Shown here: one piece after another, positions 49,453 through 57,915 of the stretch | Numbering within the stretch: position 1 is the first letter of the stretch | Layout of the letters: each line of letters opens with the position of its first letter | Made by a program: the position numbers and the translations under genes | The notes under the pieces: model-generated | The model's input: the letters and a program-made list of their open reading frames with translations, nothing else | Told to the model about the DNA's origin: nothing | Databases searched by the model: none | Assembly: GCF_029543155.1 (NCBI RefSeq) | Contig: NZ_JARQXA010000009.1 | Location: forward strand, 1 to 64,000 | Length of the DNA stretch: 64,000 nt | Reading direction: 5' to 3' | DNA from: Sphingomonas sp. HITSZ_GF | GTDB taxonomy: Bacteria > Pseudomonadota > Alphaproteobacteria > Sphingomonadales > Sphingomonadaceae

Positions 49453-50709
49453 TCATTCGGAGATCAGCCCGGCATAGGCAATCACTACGCGGTCGAGGAT
49501 CTCGGGCCAGCGGTGGTTGCCGGCCGCGACATACGCCTCCCGGGCAATGGCGCGCCGGAAATTGGGCTGATCGATCAGCTGTTCGGCGGCATCGGCCAGG
49601 GCATCGGGTGACGCTGCGGTGAGCAGGCCGGACTGCCCCGATATGATCAACGCCTGCGCGCTGCCGACATCGGCGCTGACGATGGCGATGCCCGATGCCA
49701 TCGCCTCCAGATTGACGTTGCCGAACGCCTCGGTGGTGCTCGGGTTGATCAGGATGTCCGCGCTCGCCACTGCCCTGCCCAGCGCTGCGCCGTCGAGATG
49801 GCCGGTGAAGACCGCCTCGGGCAACAGCTGCCGGAACCGGGTTTCGGCGGGTCCGGTGCCGACGATCAGCGGGCGCAACTCATGGCCGCGTTCGCGGAGC
49901 AGGCGAATGGCGTCGGCAAAGGCGGCGATCCCTTTTTCGAGCACCAGCCGGCCGAAGAAGAGCGGCACGATCTCGTCGTCGCGATATCCGAGCGCGCGCC
50001 GCCAGCCCAGGTCGCGCAGCGCGGGGGAGAAGGCTGCGGGATCGACACCCCTTCCCCAGGTCGAAATGTCGTGCTCCGGCACCCCCATCGCCACCAGGCT
50101 CTGGGCGGATGCGCCATTGGGCGCGAGCACATGGTCGCTGGCGCGGTAGAAGCGCCGCAGGTGCCGCTCGCCCCAGCCGCGAAAGGCACCCAGCCCATAA
50201 TAGTCGAAATAGGTCTCGAACCGCGTGTGGAGGCTGGCGACCACCGGGACGTCGAGCCGGCGTGCCAGCTTCTGCGCCCCGATGCCGAGCAGGTCGGGCG
50301 CGGAGACATGGACGAGGTTCGGCGCGAAGCGCTCGACGTCCTCGCGCACCGATTTCGGCAGGCCCAGCGCGATGCGGAACTCGCTGCGCCCGGGAATGGG
50401 CACCGACGGCACCGGCACCAGATCGCCAGCGGGCATGAAGGCCGGCGCGGCCACGGTGGGGGAATAGACGCGCACGGCGGCGCCGCGGGCGAGCAGATGG
50501 TCGACGAGACGGTTGAGCGCCCGGTTCGCGCCGTCGCGCACGCAATTGTAGTTGCCCGAGAAGAGCGCGATCCGCATGCCGGCCGCGGACGAACCGTCAT
50601 TGGCGGCGCGCGCGGGCTCCGGCGCGCCGTTGGGGCGGACGTGATCGGCCACCGCGACTGCGCGGTCCGGGGCGTCTGCAGAGAGGTAGTCGGCGGGCGA
50701 GATCTTCAT
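49453..50709 (-). CDS. Glycosyltransferase family 4 protein
   Basis: 418 residues. An unusual 44-residue hydrophilic N-terminal extension precedes the GT-B domain, which begins MRIALFSGNYNCVRDGANRA; translation may start at that internal Met. The C-terminal donor domain has GRLVLEKG and the E-x7-E motif in STTEAFGNVNLEAMASG. The acceptor domain resembles GDP-mannose or UDP-glucose-dependent enzymes that glycosylate lipids or surface glycans (for example DGDG/mannosyltransferase annotation in sphingomonads). It stands alone between the transporter and peptidase operons, with no polysaccharide cluster, so the acceptor is unknown. Confidence 0.87.
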   Translation of the reverse strand: MKISPADYLSADAPDRAVAVADHVRPNGAPEPARAANDGSSAAGMRIALFSGNYNCVRDGANRALNRLVDHLLARGAAVRVYSPTVAAPAFMPAGDLVPVPSVPIPGRSEFRIALGLPKSVREDVERFAPNLVHVSAPDLLGIGAQKLARRLDVPVVASLHTRFETYFDYYGLGAFRGWGERHLRRFYRASDHVLAPNGASAQSLVAMGVPEHDISTWGRGVDPAAFSPALRDLGWRRALGYRDDEIVPLFFGRLVLEKGIAAFADAIRLLRERGHELRPLIVGTGPAETRFRQLLPEAVFTGHLDGAALGRAVASADILINPSTTEAFGNVNLEAMASGIAIVSADVGSAQALIISGQSGLLTAASPDALADAAEQLIDQPNFRRAIAREAYVAAGNHRWPEILDRVVIAYAGLISE

Positions 50710-50799
50710 CGGAGCCTATGCGGCATGCGCGAGGCGACAATAGCCCCGCGCAGCCACAATATTCGTTACGGAAGATGAATGACAACTGACGCCCGCCGC

Positions 50800-53256
50800 T
50801 CAGTGCATGCGTAGGAATTTCCGGAAGAAGCGCTCGGTGCGGGTCCAGCTGTCGAGGACGTTCTCCGGGCTCGCGATGATGTGCGCCTCGCCCCAATATT
50901 GCGCCATCTCCGCGGGCACGCCTTTGCCCCGCAGCGTCGAATAGACGCGCTCCATCGGCCGCGAGGTCGCGAAATCGAACTCGCCCTCGAGCAAAAGCAT
51001 CGGGGTAGAGGCCTTTTCAAGGTTCAGCCCGGGGCTGTTCCGAATCCATTCCCCCTCCGCTTTCCACGGAGGTGCTCCCAGCGAATAGGGCTGCGCTTCA
51101 TATTCATAGACGAAGCGGCGCGCCTGCATGATCTCCCCGGCACTATCGAGCGCGCTGAATTCGAGCCCGGCATCGAGCGTCCAGTGCAGGTCCGGGAAGC
51201 TCGAGGAGACGGCGATCGCCTTGAAGGCGCTGGTCCTGGTCTCAAGTGCGAGACCGACATAGCCGCCGTTCGAATGCCCCCAATAGGCATATTCGCCGGC
51301 AAGGACCTCGGGCTGACGGTCGAGCACGGGCAGCCACGGCATCACCGTATCGACCGCCGCCTGCAACGGCCCCTCCGGAGACAGCCCAAGCGTGAGAGGG
51401 AACGGGACAACGAAGACGGCGAACCCTTGCGAAAGCAGATGGTAGAAGGGTTCGTGCGTGATCGAGTTCGAGTTCACCCGATGCATGCTGTCGCCGATCC
51501 GCGGCATATATCCCGGATAGGCCATGAGCACGACCGGATGCCGGTCGTTCGGGTGGCGCCCCGGCGGCAGGCGCAGGATTCCGGTAAGCTGGCGGCCGTT
51601 GAGTTCGAGGCGTAGTTCACGCATCGCCGGCTCCGCGACCGCGGCCAGATGCCGGTTGAACGGCATGGCCATGCGCGCCGGCACGCCATCCTCTACCAGG
51701 TGCAGCGACGTGCCGGCATCGCTGTCACGCTTGTACAGCGTCAGCCCGCGATAGCCGGTGGCGACGAGGAGATCGGCCTGGGGCGGCCTGGCGATTTCGG
51801 TCAGGACCGGCTTGCCATCGACGAAGCGCAGGTCGAAGTCCTGCCGGCCGCGGCCCAATACGAAGCGCGGCACCGCGCCGCGGAGATCGGCGGCAAAACC
51901 CGAATCGAACGCACCGGGCAAGGTCGTGATGCCCTGCGGCGTGAAAACCTGCACCTGGCGCGCGGACAAGAGGAGATAGGCGCGCGAAGAGATCCGCCAT
52001 GCCTTGCCTGGCGGCTGGCCGAGCGGCAGGCGCGTATCGTCGGAAGGCAGCATCGGCCGCCGCGTGAGAACCTCGCCGGCGTCGCTTCCATAATCGGCGA
52101 GCATATTGGCGAGCAGCTCGGCATCGAGCGCCGAGCGAGCGGCGATGCGACGGAGGGACAGCGCGGGCACCTGTACTTCAAATGCGAAATCGTCGCCGCT
52201 GCTTGCGCGCGCAGTGTAGGTCGCCCGCCCCACGAGCCCGATCCGCCGGCCATCGTCCGACCAGACCGGCAAGCGGCTCTCCGCCACCACGCCGGTGCCC
52301 TCGGCGCCCTTGACGACCCGCCCGGCCTCCCCCGCCTTGAGCGGCTGCACCACCAGTGCAAGCACGACGCTGTCGTCATAGAGGTGATAGGCCCGCAGCG
52401 CCGGTTCCATGCTTCCCGGCGCCGGGGCGAGATGGCGCGTCGCGACGAGAAGCGCGGCCTGGCTGCGGTCGGGCGACACCGAAACGCCGCGAACATCGCC
52501 GCGATAGAGAACCTTGGTGCGCCCGGTCGTGACATCGAGCGTCATCAATCGGCTGGCCGCGCCCTCGGTCGGCGACTCCGCGTTCCACACGCGCACGGAC
52601 AGCTTCCCGGCGCGCGTACGAGACCGCAAGGCCGCATAGGTGGCAGGGGCGGTTGCGGGTGCGAGCGCATATTGCTGGAGCACGCCGTCGCGATCGACGA
52701 AGACGAGGGTACGCTCGTCGAGCCAGACGAACGGCCGCGTCCGGAGCGCCGAGCCGCTCGATTGCACGTCGGGATCCCCGTCCATGCGCAGCAGCGCGTT
52801 CACGTCGACCTCGACATGGCTGAAGCGCCGCGGGCTGCGATCCACGAGGTTCCAGACGATCAGGCCGACCCGGCCGTAGGCATCGGCACAAAGCGCCGCC
52901 AATTTGCGGCCGGACGGTGAATAAGTCGGCGCCCAGGTCCACAGATTGGCCGCGGGCAGCTTCTGCGGATGCGCCAGCGCGCGATCGAACAGCCAGATGT
53001 CGCCGCGCGGCTGCACGCTCGAGCGCGCCGCGCCCGCGTGCAGCCCGGGATCGGCCATCGGGCGCGTCACCTGAACGGCCACGCTGGTGCCGTCGGGTGC
53101 CGCCACCGCCGCGCGAATCTCGGAGCGCTGCCGCGCATCCTCGAACGAGAAGGCGTGCTTGCCCTCGGCAATCTGCGCCTGGGCGACAGCAGGGAGCGCG
53201 ATCAGCAGCGCGAGCGCAAGAACGCGCCTCGCGCGGACCTTCAGCGAAGGAAACAT
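50800..53256 (-). CDS. Exported S9-family prolyl-oligopeptidase-like peptidase
   Basis: 818 residues from ATG at 53256 (GGAG 6 nt upstream). Sec signal at 1-26 (LPAVAQAQ). Residues about 30-560 form a beta-propeller-like domain. The C-terminal alpha/beta hydrolase has the nucleophile AYWGHSNGGYVGL, Asp in LLEGEFDFATSRPM and His in WGEAHIIASPEN. It lies 77 bp after a TBDR, with an intervening hairpin, in an ECF-FecR-TBDR locus. The arrangement resembles peptide-uptake and lasso-peptide isopeptidase loci of sphingomonads, but no lasso precursor or maturation gene is present, so a general peptidase acting on the receptor ligand is the cautious call. Confidence 0.82.
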   Translation of the reverse strand: MFPSLKVRARRVLALALLIALPAVAQAQIAEGKHAFSFEDARQRSEIRAAVAAPDGTSVAVQVTRPMADPGLHAGAARSSVQPRGDIWLFDRALAHPQKLPAANLWTWAPTYSPSGRKLAALCADAYGRVGLIVWNLVDRSPRRFSHVEVDVNALLRMDGDPDVQSSGSALRTRPFVWLDERTLVFVDRDGVLQQYALAPATAPATYAALRSRTRAGKLSVRVWNAESPTEGAASRLMTLDVTTGRTKVLYRGDVRGVSVSPDRSQAALLVATRHLAPAPGSMEPALRAYHLYDDSVVLALVVQPLKAGEAGRVVKGAEGTGVVAESRLPVWSDDGRRIGLVGRATYTARASSGDDFAFEVQVPALSLRRIAARSALDAELLANMLADYGSDAGEVLTRRPMLPSDDTRLPLGQPPGKAWRISSRAYLLLSARQVQVFTPQGITTLPGAFDSGFAADLRGAVPRFVLGRGRQDFDLRFVDGKPVLTEIARPPQADLLVATGYRGLTLYKRDSDAGTSLHLVEDGVPARMAMPFNRHLAAVAEPAMRELRLELNGRQLTGILRLPPGRHPNDRHPVVLMAYPGYMPRIGDSMHRVNSNSITHEPFYHLLSQGFAVFVVPFPLTLGLSPEGPLQAAVDTVMPWLPVLDRQPEVLAGEYAYWGHSNGGYVGLALETRTSAFKAIAVSSSFPDLHWTLDAGLEFSALDSAGEIMQARRFVYEYEAQPYSLGAPPWKAEGEWIRNSPGLNLEKASTPMLLLEGEFDFATSRPMERVYSTLRGKGVPAEMAQYWGEAHIIASPENVLDSWTRTERFFRKFLRMH

Positions 53257-53287
53257 AGGCACTCCGGCAAGATAGAAAGCGGGACGC

Positions 53288-53317
53288 GGCGCGGGGCTTG
53301 CTGCAAAGCCCCGCGCC
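53288..53317. terminator. Strong hairpin between STN-TBDR and S9 peptidase
   Basis: GGCGCGGGGCTT (53288-53299) pairs perfectly with 53306-53317 over 12 bp, with a 6-nt loop. It may attenuate readthrough from the TBDR into the peptidase gene. Confidence 0.7.
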
Positions 53318-53332
53318 GGTTTCGGAAGATCG

Positions 53333-55960
53333 TCAGAATTCCTTGGTGAGCGCGAGGCTCACGGTGCGGCCCAGTGACGAGTAGTTGGTCGAGTCGTAGG
53401 CGACGCGGAAATTTCCGATCGGCGCCGCATAGGGGGGCGCCGCGTTGAAGGCGTTCATCACCGACAGGTTGAGCCGGAACGCGCCGATCGGGCTCTGCGC
53501 CTGGCGATAGTCGACAACGAAATCGGCCGTCGTCATCGAGCCGCGCCGCACGTTCGGAGTTACGTTGGTATCGATCACGCCCGAGATGTGGTTGACGTTC
53601 GACGCGAGCGAGAATCCACCGCTCGACCAGTTCGCACCGAGCCGTCCGCGGAACTTTGCGGGGTAGAAGATGCTCCCGGCGATCGCCGTCTCGGGCGAGG
53701 TGCTGGAAGCGTGGCGCGCCGCCGTGGTGATCCAGCTGCCATTTGCGCTCAGTGCCAGCCGCCCGCCCACGGCGCGCGTCGCATAGCGGGCCGAGAGATC
53801 GATGCCGCGAAGCAGGTCGCGCGCAGCGTTGGTGTATTGGCCCGAGACGATCGCGAAAACCTTGCTGGAATTATAGGCGGAGCCCAGCAGATTGTAGGTG
53901 AAGGTGCCCTGCGGCAGGCCGGCCCAGGCGAAGGCCGCGTTGATATCCGCGGCGCTGGGGCTGAACTGGGCGAATTCGGCATAGGCCGGGTTGGTCAGCG
54001 CCTGGTTGAACACCGTGATCGGCGCGATGATCCGATCACGATAGTCGACCTGGAACCAGTTCGCCTCCAGCTCCAGTCCAGGCACGAATTCGGGCTTGAA
54101 GGTGAAGCCGGCGGAGAGGGTCTCGGCACGTTCGGGCCGCAGGTCCTGGTTGCCGCCGAACAGCAGGATACCCTGCCCATCGGCCGGTGCGCCGGCCTGC
54201 GCGCCGCCAAGATAGGCGGCCGAAGTGAGATAGAGGATGCGGCTGGTATATTGCTGGAGCAGCGTCGGGACCTTGAAGCTCCGGCCCCAGCTCGCGCGCA
54301 GGTCGAGCCCCTTGGCGACACCCCATAGCGCACCGACCTTCGGCGTGGTCGTTCCGCCGAAGCTGTCGTAATTCTCGTGCCGCACCGCCGCGTTGATGGC
54401 GAAGCGCCGGACCAGGGGAATCCCCTGCTCCTCAGAGACGACCGGGATATTGACCTCGCCATAGCCGTAATAGCTGCTGTCATCGCCGCCGCCGTTCGGC
54501 GTGGCGGTCCCCGCCCCGGTGATCAGGTCGCGGTTCTCGAAGAAGCTGCGCCGCCATCCGCCGCCCAGCGACACGCGAACGTCGCCGCCCGGCAGCGAGA
54601 ACAGCCGGCCTTCGGTTTCCAGCGCCACCGATTCCGAATGGTTGGTATTGCGCAGGTTGGTCCGGCTGGTGGTGACGCCGGTCAGGATGTTGAACGTCCG
54701 TCGGGCCGGGGTGGACGAGACGTTGCGGCTCATCGAGCCACTCAGCCGCAGGTTCCAGTCTTGGCCGATGTCGAACGACAGCGCCGGCGCGACGCCCCAG
54801 ACTTCCGACTTGGATTCGAAATAGGTTGCGACCGTGCTCGACGATCCGGTGAGGAAGGCGTTGATGCGCGACGTGTAGTAGCTGTCGACCGAAAGCTCGA
54901 CGAAATCGGCGAGGCGCTGATGGCCGCTGAACAGGGCGCTGAACTGCTTGTTCCGCGGATAGATCTCATAGCCCGGCACCGAGGACAGATAGGACAGATA
55001 GTCCCGCTGGCTCGCCTTGACCGAGCTGTTATGCGAATAGTCGCCGGTGATCAGCAGGCCGCCCGATCCCCAATTATGGCCGCCGAGCACCGTATATTGC
55101 TGCTGCTGATATCCACCGTCGGTCGCCCATCCGTAACGCGCGGTGGCCTGGGCGCCTTCATAGTCGCGCCGCAGGATGACGTTGGCGACACCGCCGACTG
55201 CGTCCGAACCGTAGATTGCCGATGCGCCGTCGAGCAGGATCTCGACCCGCTGGATGGCAGCCGTCGGGATGACGGACAGGTCGGCCGCCTGGGTGAAGCC
55301 GTCATAGGGCAGGCGCGTGCCGTTGAGCAGCGTCAGCGATGCATCGGGGCCCAGGCCCCGGAGATTGAGGCTCGACGAGCCGGTGACGTTCTGGTTCGCC
55401 GGGCCGCCCGCGGTCGCGCCGGGTGCGACGCCGGGGTTCTGCCCGCCGGAGAAATTCTGCGGCAGCGCGCGCATCGCCTCGCCCAGGCTGTTGTGCCCGG
55501 CCAGGCGCATCTCTTCGGCCGAAATGGTCACCACCGGCGACGAGGGGCGCCCGCCGCGGATACGCGATCCGGTCACGACGATCGCCCGATCGACCGCGTC
55601 GTCGTCGCGGCCTGCATAGGCGGCGGCCGGCGGCGGTGCCGCGCTACCGCTGTCGCCGTTTCCCGCCTTCACGATCGCGATCAGATTGCCGTCAGTCCGC
55701 GTGGCGAAGCCGCTGCCGGCGAGCAGCGCCGCAAGGGCGGCATCCGCCGACTGCTGGCCGCGCACGCCCGGCGAGCGCGCGGTGCGCACCTCGTCGGCCC
55801 GATAGACGATCTGGCGGCCAGACTGCCGGACATAGGCATCGAGCGCCGCTTTCAGCGACCCGGCCGGAATGTTGTAATCACGCGTCTGCGCTGCCGCCGG
55901 CGCGGCGAGTGCCACGATGCAGGTGCTGGTTGCGAGTGCCGCGGCGAGTGTCCTGATCAT
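53333..55960 (-). CDS. TonB-dependent transducer (STN domain plus receptor)
   Basis: 875 residues from ATG at 55960 (GGGGG upstream). Sec signal ending APAAAQ. STN domain at about 28-95 (YNIPAGSLKAALDAYVRQSG). The TonB box (AIVVTGSRIRGGRPSS) is followed by a plug with NLRGLGPDASLTLLNGTRLP and V-E-I-L-L-D-G-A-S-A-I-Y-G-S-D-A-V-G-G-V-A-N. The barrel ends VSLALTKEF. It follows FecR and the ECF sigma gene. The 76-bp gap holds a promoter matching the one ahead of the sigma gene, so this receptor is under the ECF factor. The plug type and the S9 peptidase behind it point to a peptide ligand. Confidence 0.95.
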   Translation of the reverse strand: MIRTLAAALATSTCIVALAAPAAAQTRDYNIPAGSLKAALDAYVRQSGRQIVYRADEVRTARSPGVRGQQSADAALAALLAGSGFATRTDGNLIAIVKAGNGDSGSAAPPPAAAYAGRDDDAVDRAIVVTGSRIRGGRPSSPVVTISAEEMRLAGHNSLGEAMRALPQNFSGGQNPGVAPGATAGGPANQNVTGSSSLNLRGLGPDASLTLLNGTRLPYDGFTQAADLSVIPTAAIQRVEILLDGASAIYGSDAVGGVANVILRRDYEGAQATARYGWATDGGYQQQQYTVLGGHNWGSGGLLITGDYSHNSSVKASQRDYLSYLSSVPGYEIYPRNKQFSALFSGHQRLADFVELSVDSYYTSRINAFLTGSSSTVATYFESKSEVWGVAPALSFDIGQDWNLRLSGSMSRNVSSTPARRTFNILTGVTTSRTNLRNTNHSESVALETEGRLFSLPGGDVRVSLGGGWRRSFFENRDLITGAGTATPNGGGDDSSYYGYGEVNIPVVSEEQGIPLVRRFAINAAVRHENYDSFGGTTTPKVGALWGVAKGLDLRASWGRSFKVPTLLQQYTSRILYLTSAAYLGGAQAGAPADGQGILLFGGNQDLRPERAETLSAGFTFKPEFVPGLELEANWFQVDYRDRIIAPITVFNQALTNPAYAEFAQFSPSAADINAAFAWAGLPQGTFTYNLLGSAYNSSKVFAIVSGQYTNAARDLLRGIDLSARYATRAVGGRLALSANGSWITTAARHASSTSPETAIAGSIFYPAKFRGRLGANWSSGGFSLASNVNHISGVIDTNVTPNVRRGSMTTADFVVDYRQAQSPIGAFRLNLSVMNAFNAAPPYAAPIGNFRVAYDSTNYSSLGRTVSLALTKEF

Positions 55961-56004
55961 TATGCCCCCATTTCCCGGGCAGATTGTCCTGCCCCACTGG
56001 GAGC

Positions 56005-56037
56005 GCATGACAATCGGGCGGCAGCTCTTGGTAACGC
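56005..56037 (-). promoter_or_regulatory. ECF-type promoter of the STN-TBDR
   Basis: On the minus strand GCGTTACCAA (56028-56037) and TGTCATGC (56005-56012) are separated by 15 bp, with the latter ending 44 bp upstream of the TBDR start codon. The same pair, TGTCTTGC, with identical spacing lies upstream of the sigma gene at 57626-57658. Confidence 0.65.
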
Positions 56038-57011
56038 TACTGACTTGAAATTTTCACCATAGTGTCGTCGCGCTCGATCTTGAGCCCATAGGCATCGCGC
56101 AGAAGGCGCACGAACGAATCGACACTAGATGCCTGGAACGCGCCGCCGATCGGTATCCGGCCCGCCGCTGCATCGGTGACGACCAGCCGCGTACGATTGT
56201 AGCGGTTGAACTCGGCGACCACGTCGGTAAGCGGCGCCTGATCGAAACGCAGCATGCCGTCACGCCAGGCCAGCGCATTCTCGACTCGCGCCTCAGACTT
56301 GGCGGCGATCAGCGTTGACGCCCCGCGCGAGATCGCGGTGTCGCCTGCGGTGATGATCGCGGCATGCGCCATCTGCCCCTGCCCGTCATCGACGCGAACC
56401 CGGCCCTCAAGGACGTTCACTGTCACCCTGTCCCGGTCGCGGCGAACCGAGAATTTCGTGCCGAGCACGGTTACCGTCTGGTTGCCGGCGTGCACCACGA
56501 AAGGCTTGCCCTCGCGGTGCGCGACCTCGAAGAACGCCTCACCCGCATCGAGCCACACGTCGCGCCGGGCATCATTGACGGCGGTGCGCACCGCCGTCTG
56601 CGTGTTCAGCTCGATCCGGCTGCCATCGCTGAGCGGCACGACCCGGCGGCCGCCAAGCGGCGTGTCGAAACGCGCCTGCTGCACCGCCGGCGCCTGCCGG
56701 TCGAGCAGGCGGGGCCCGAACGCGACGCCGCCGATGCCGATCGCCGCTACCAGACTGGCGGCGATCGCCACCGACCACCAGCGCCGGGGCCCCGTGGGCG
56801 CCTCCGCCTCGGGCTGCGCGGCGATGCCGAGCGAACCGATACGATCCGCCTGCCGCCAGAGATGCTGGGCGCGCCAGAACGCAGCCTTGTGCGCCATCGA
56901 CTCCTCGAGCCAGGCGTCAAGCCGGGCCTGCGCTTCCTCGGTCCAGTCCGCGCCGTTGCGACGGACCAGCCAGTCCAGCGCCCGATCCTCGATCGCTTCC
57001 TGCCGCCTCAT
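56037..57011 (-). CDS. FecR-type anti-sigma/sigma-regulator
   Basis: 324 residues. The N-terminal domain has LDWLVRRNGADWTEEAQARL and ESMAHKAAFWRAQHLW, followed by one membrane segment (about 75-95, SVAIAASLVAAIGIGGVAFG). The periplasmic FecR domain is RRVVPLSDGSRIELNTQTAV with AGEAFFEVAHREGKPFVV, and the C-terminal STN-interacting region is LTDVVAEFNRYNRTRLVV. It is transcribed after the sigma gene (4-bp ATGA overlap) and before the receptor. It should both anchor and activate the ECF factor on ligand binding. Confidence 0.94.
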   Translation of the reverse strand: MRRQEAIEDRALDWLVRRNGADWTEEAQARLDAWLEESMAHKAAFWRAQHLWRQADRIGSLGIAAQPEAEAPTGPRRWWSVAIAASLVAAIGIGGVAFGPRLLDRQAPAVQQARFDTPLGGRRVVPLSDGSRIELNTQTAVRTAVNDARRDVWLDAGEAFFEVAHREGKPFVVHAGNQTVTVLGTKFSVRRDRDRVTVNVLEGRVRVDDGQGQMAHAAIITAGDTAISRGASTLIAAKSEARVENALAWRDGMLRFDQAPLTDVVAEFNRYNRTRLVVTDAAAGRIPIGGAFQASSVDSFVRLLRDAYGLKIERDDTMVKISSQ

Positions 57012-57586
57012 GGCCGCACTCCATGATCGCTGTTTCGCCGGTAGCTCTTGCGGACGATCCTGCCCGAACCGCCGGCCATGTGATCGAACAGCGCCTTCAT
57101 GCCGAGCTTGATTTGCCGCCGCACCGTCTCGATCGAGACGCCGAGCGATTCCGCCGCCTCACGATCGGTGAGGCCGTCGACCTTCTGCAGCAGGATCACC
57201 TCGCGGCACTTGGGCGGCAGCTTGTCGATCCCCTCCTTGGCGCGACGCAACTCGTCGCGCGCGCTGAGCGCCCGCTCTGCCTCGAACATGCCGAAATCCA
57301 CGTCGCGATGAACGGCATCGAGGTCGGCGATCGCCTCGATCGGCACGATCCGGGCCCGCTTGGCATGGTTGATCAGGTGGTTGCGCGCGACCGTATAGAC
57401 ATAGGCGCGCGCGTTCGCCGGCAATGCGCGCCGCGCCCCGATCAGCACATGTTCGTAAATGTCCTGCCGCAGTTCCAGCACGTCTTCGGGCACTCTCCAG
57501 TTCCGGCGGATATAGGACGACAGCGCCCGTTCGAGAGGGAGCACCTCTCGCACAAACCAGACATGGAGGTCGTCATCGTCGATCAT
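57008..57586 (-). CDS. ECF sigma factor, FecI type
   Basis: 192 residues from ATG at 57586; the open frame extends upstream but without coding character, and the ECF promoter at 57626 would exclude it. Region 2 spans about 25-85 (LRQDIYEHVLIGARRALPAN, then A-R-A-Y-V-Y-T-V-A-R-N-H-L-I-N), and region 4 about 125-175 (LPPKCREVILLQKVDGLTDR, then E-A-A-E-S-L-G-V-S-I-E-T). The RBS is weak. Its own promoter matches that of the receptor gene, so the system is autoregulated. Confidence 0.93.
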   Translation of the reverse strand: MIDDDDLHVWFVREVLPLERALSSYIRRNWRVPEDVLELRQDIYEHVLIGARRALPANARAYVYTVARNHLINHAKRARIVPIEAIADLDAVHRDVDFGMFEAERALSARDELRRAKEGIDKLPPKCREVILLQKVDGLTDREAAESLGVSIETVRRQIKLGMKALFDHMAGGSGRIVRKSYRRNSDHGVRP

Positions 57587-57625
57587 CCAGCCGGCGTGGG
57601 CCTCGTTTGCAGTTGCTCGAGGAGA

Positions 57626-57658
57626 GCAAGACAAGCTTCTGCGCAAAATTGGTAACGC
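57626..57658 (-). promoter_or_regulatory. ECF-type promoter of the sigma gene
   Basis: GCGTTACCAA (57649-57658), 15-bp spacer, TGTCTTGC (57626-57633). It lies 40 bp upstream of the sigma start codon. The element and spacing match 56005-56037. Confidence 0.65.
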
Positions 57659-57915
57659 GAATTTCGCCCGTTTCGAATTTTTTCGGAAGTGCGCGGTTGG
57701 GGGCTGCCATACTCCTCCGATAAGCGCCATGGCGGCAGAAAAGTACCGATCCGGACGTAACTGGCTGAATGCGCTCCAAAATTGGCAACAAATTCGCAAT
57801 CCGACAACGATGACACCTCGCAGTCGCATCCTGGAAATAATCCTATGGTGCAGCGCAACACCCGCCTCTCCTTGCCGCGACCGCCGGCGCTCCAATTCGA
57901 ACGGGAAGATCGCGC
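57659..57915. other. Divergent intergenic region between ECF sigma and RND operons
   Basis: No gene is seen. It has AT-rich patches including AATTGGCAACAAATTCGC at 57779-57796, which resembles the AATTGGTAACGCGAATTTCGC region at 57648 (broken at the same AATTGG-y-AAC core). The promoter of the RND operon must be here, but I cannot place it. Confidence 0.5.

Noticed and set aside
50800..57586. Lasso-peptide biosynthetic cluster
   Set aside because: The peptidase/TBDR/FecIR set recalls such loci, but no short precursor gene, transglutaminase-like B protein or asparagine-synthetase-like C protein is visible anywhere in the window.
57648..57796. AATTGGyAAC repeats as a second operator pair
   Set aside because: One copy is already part of the ECF promoter; the other is degenerate and in the opposite context, so similarity may be chance.
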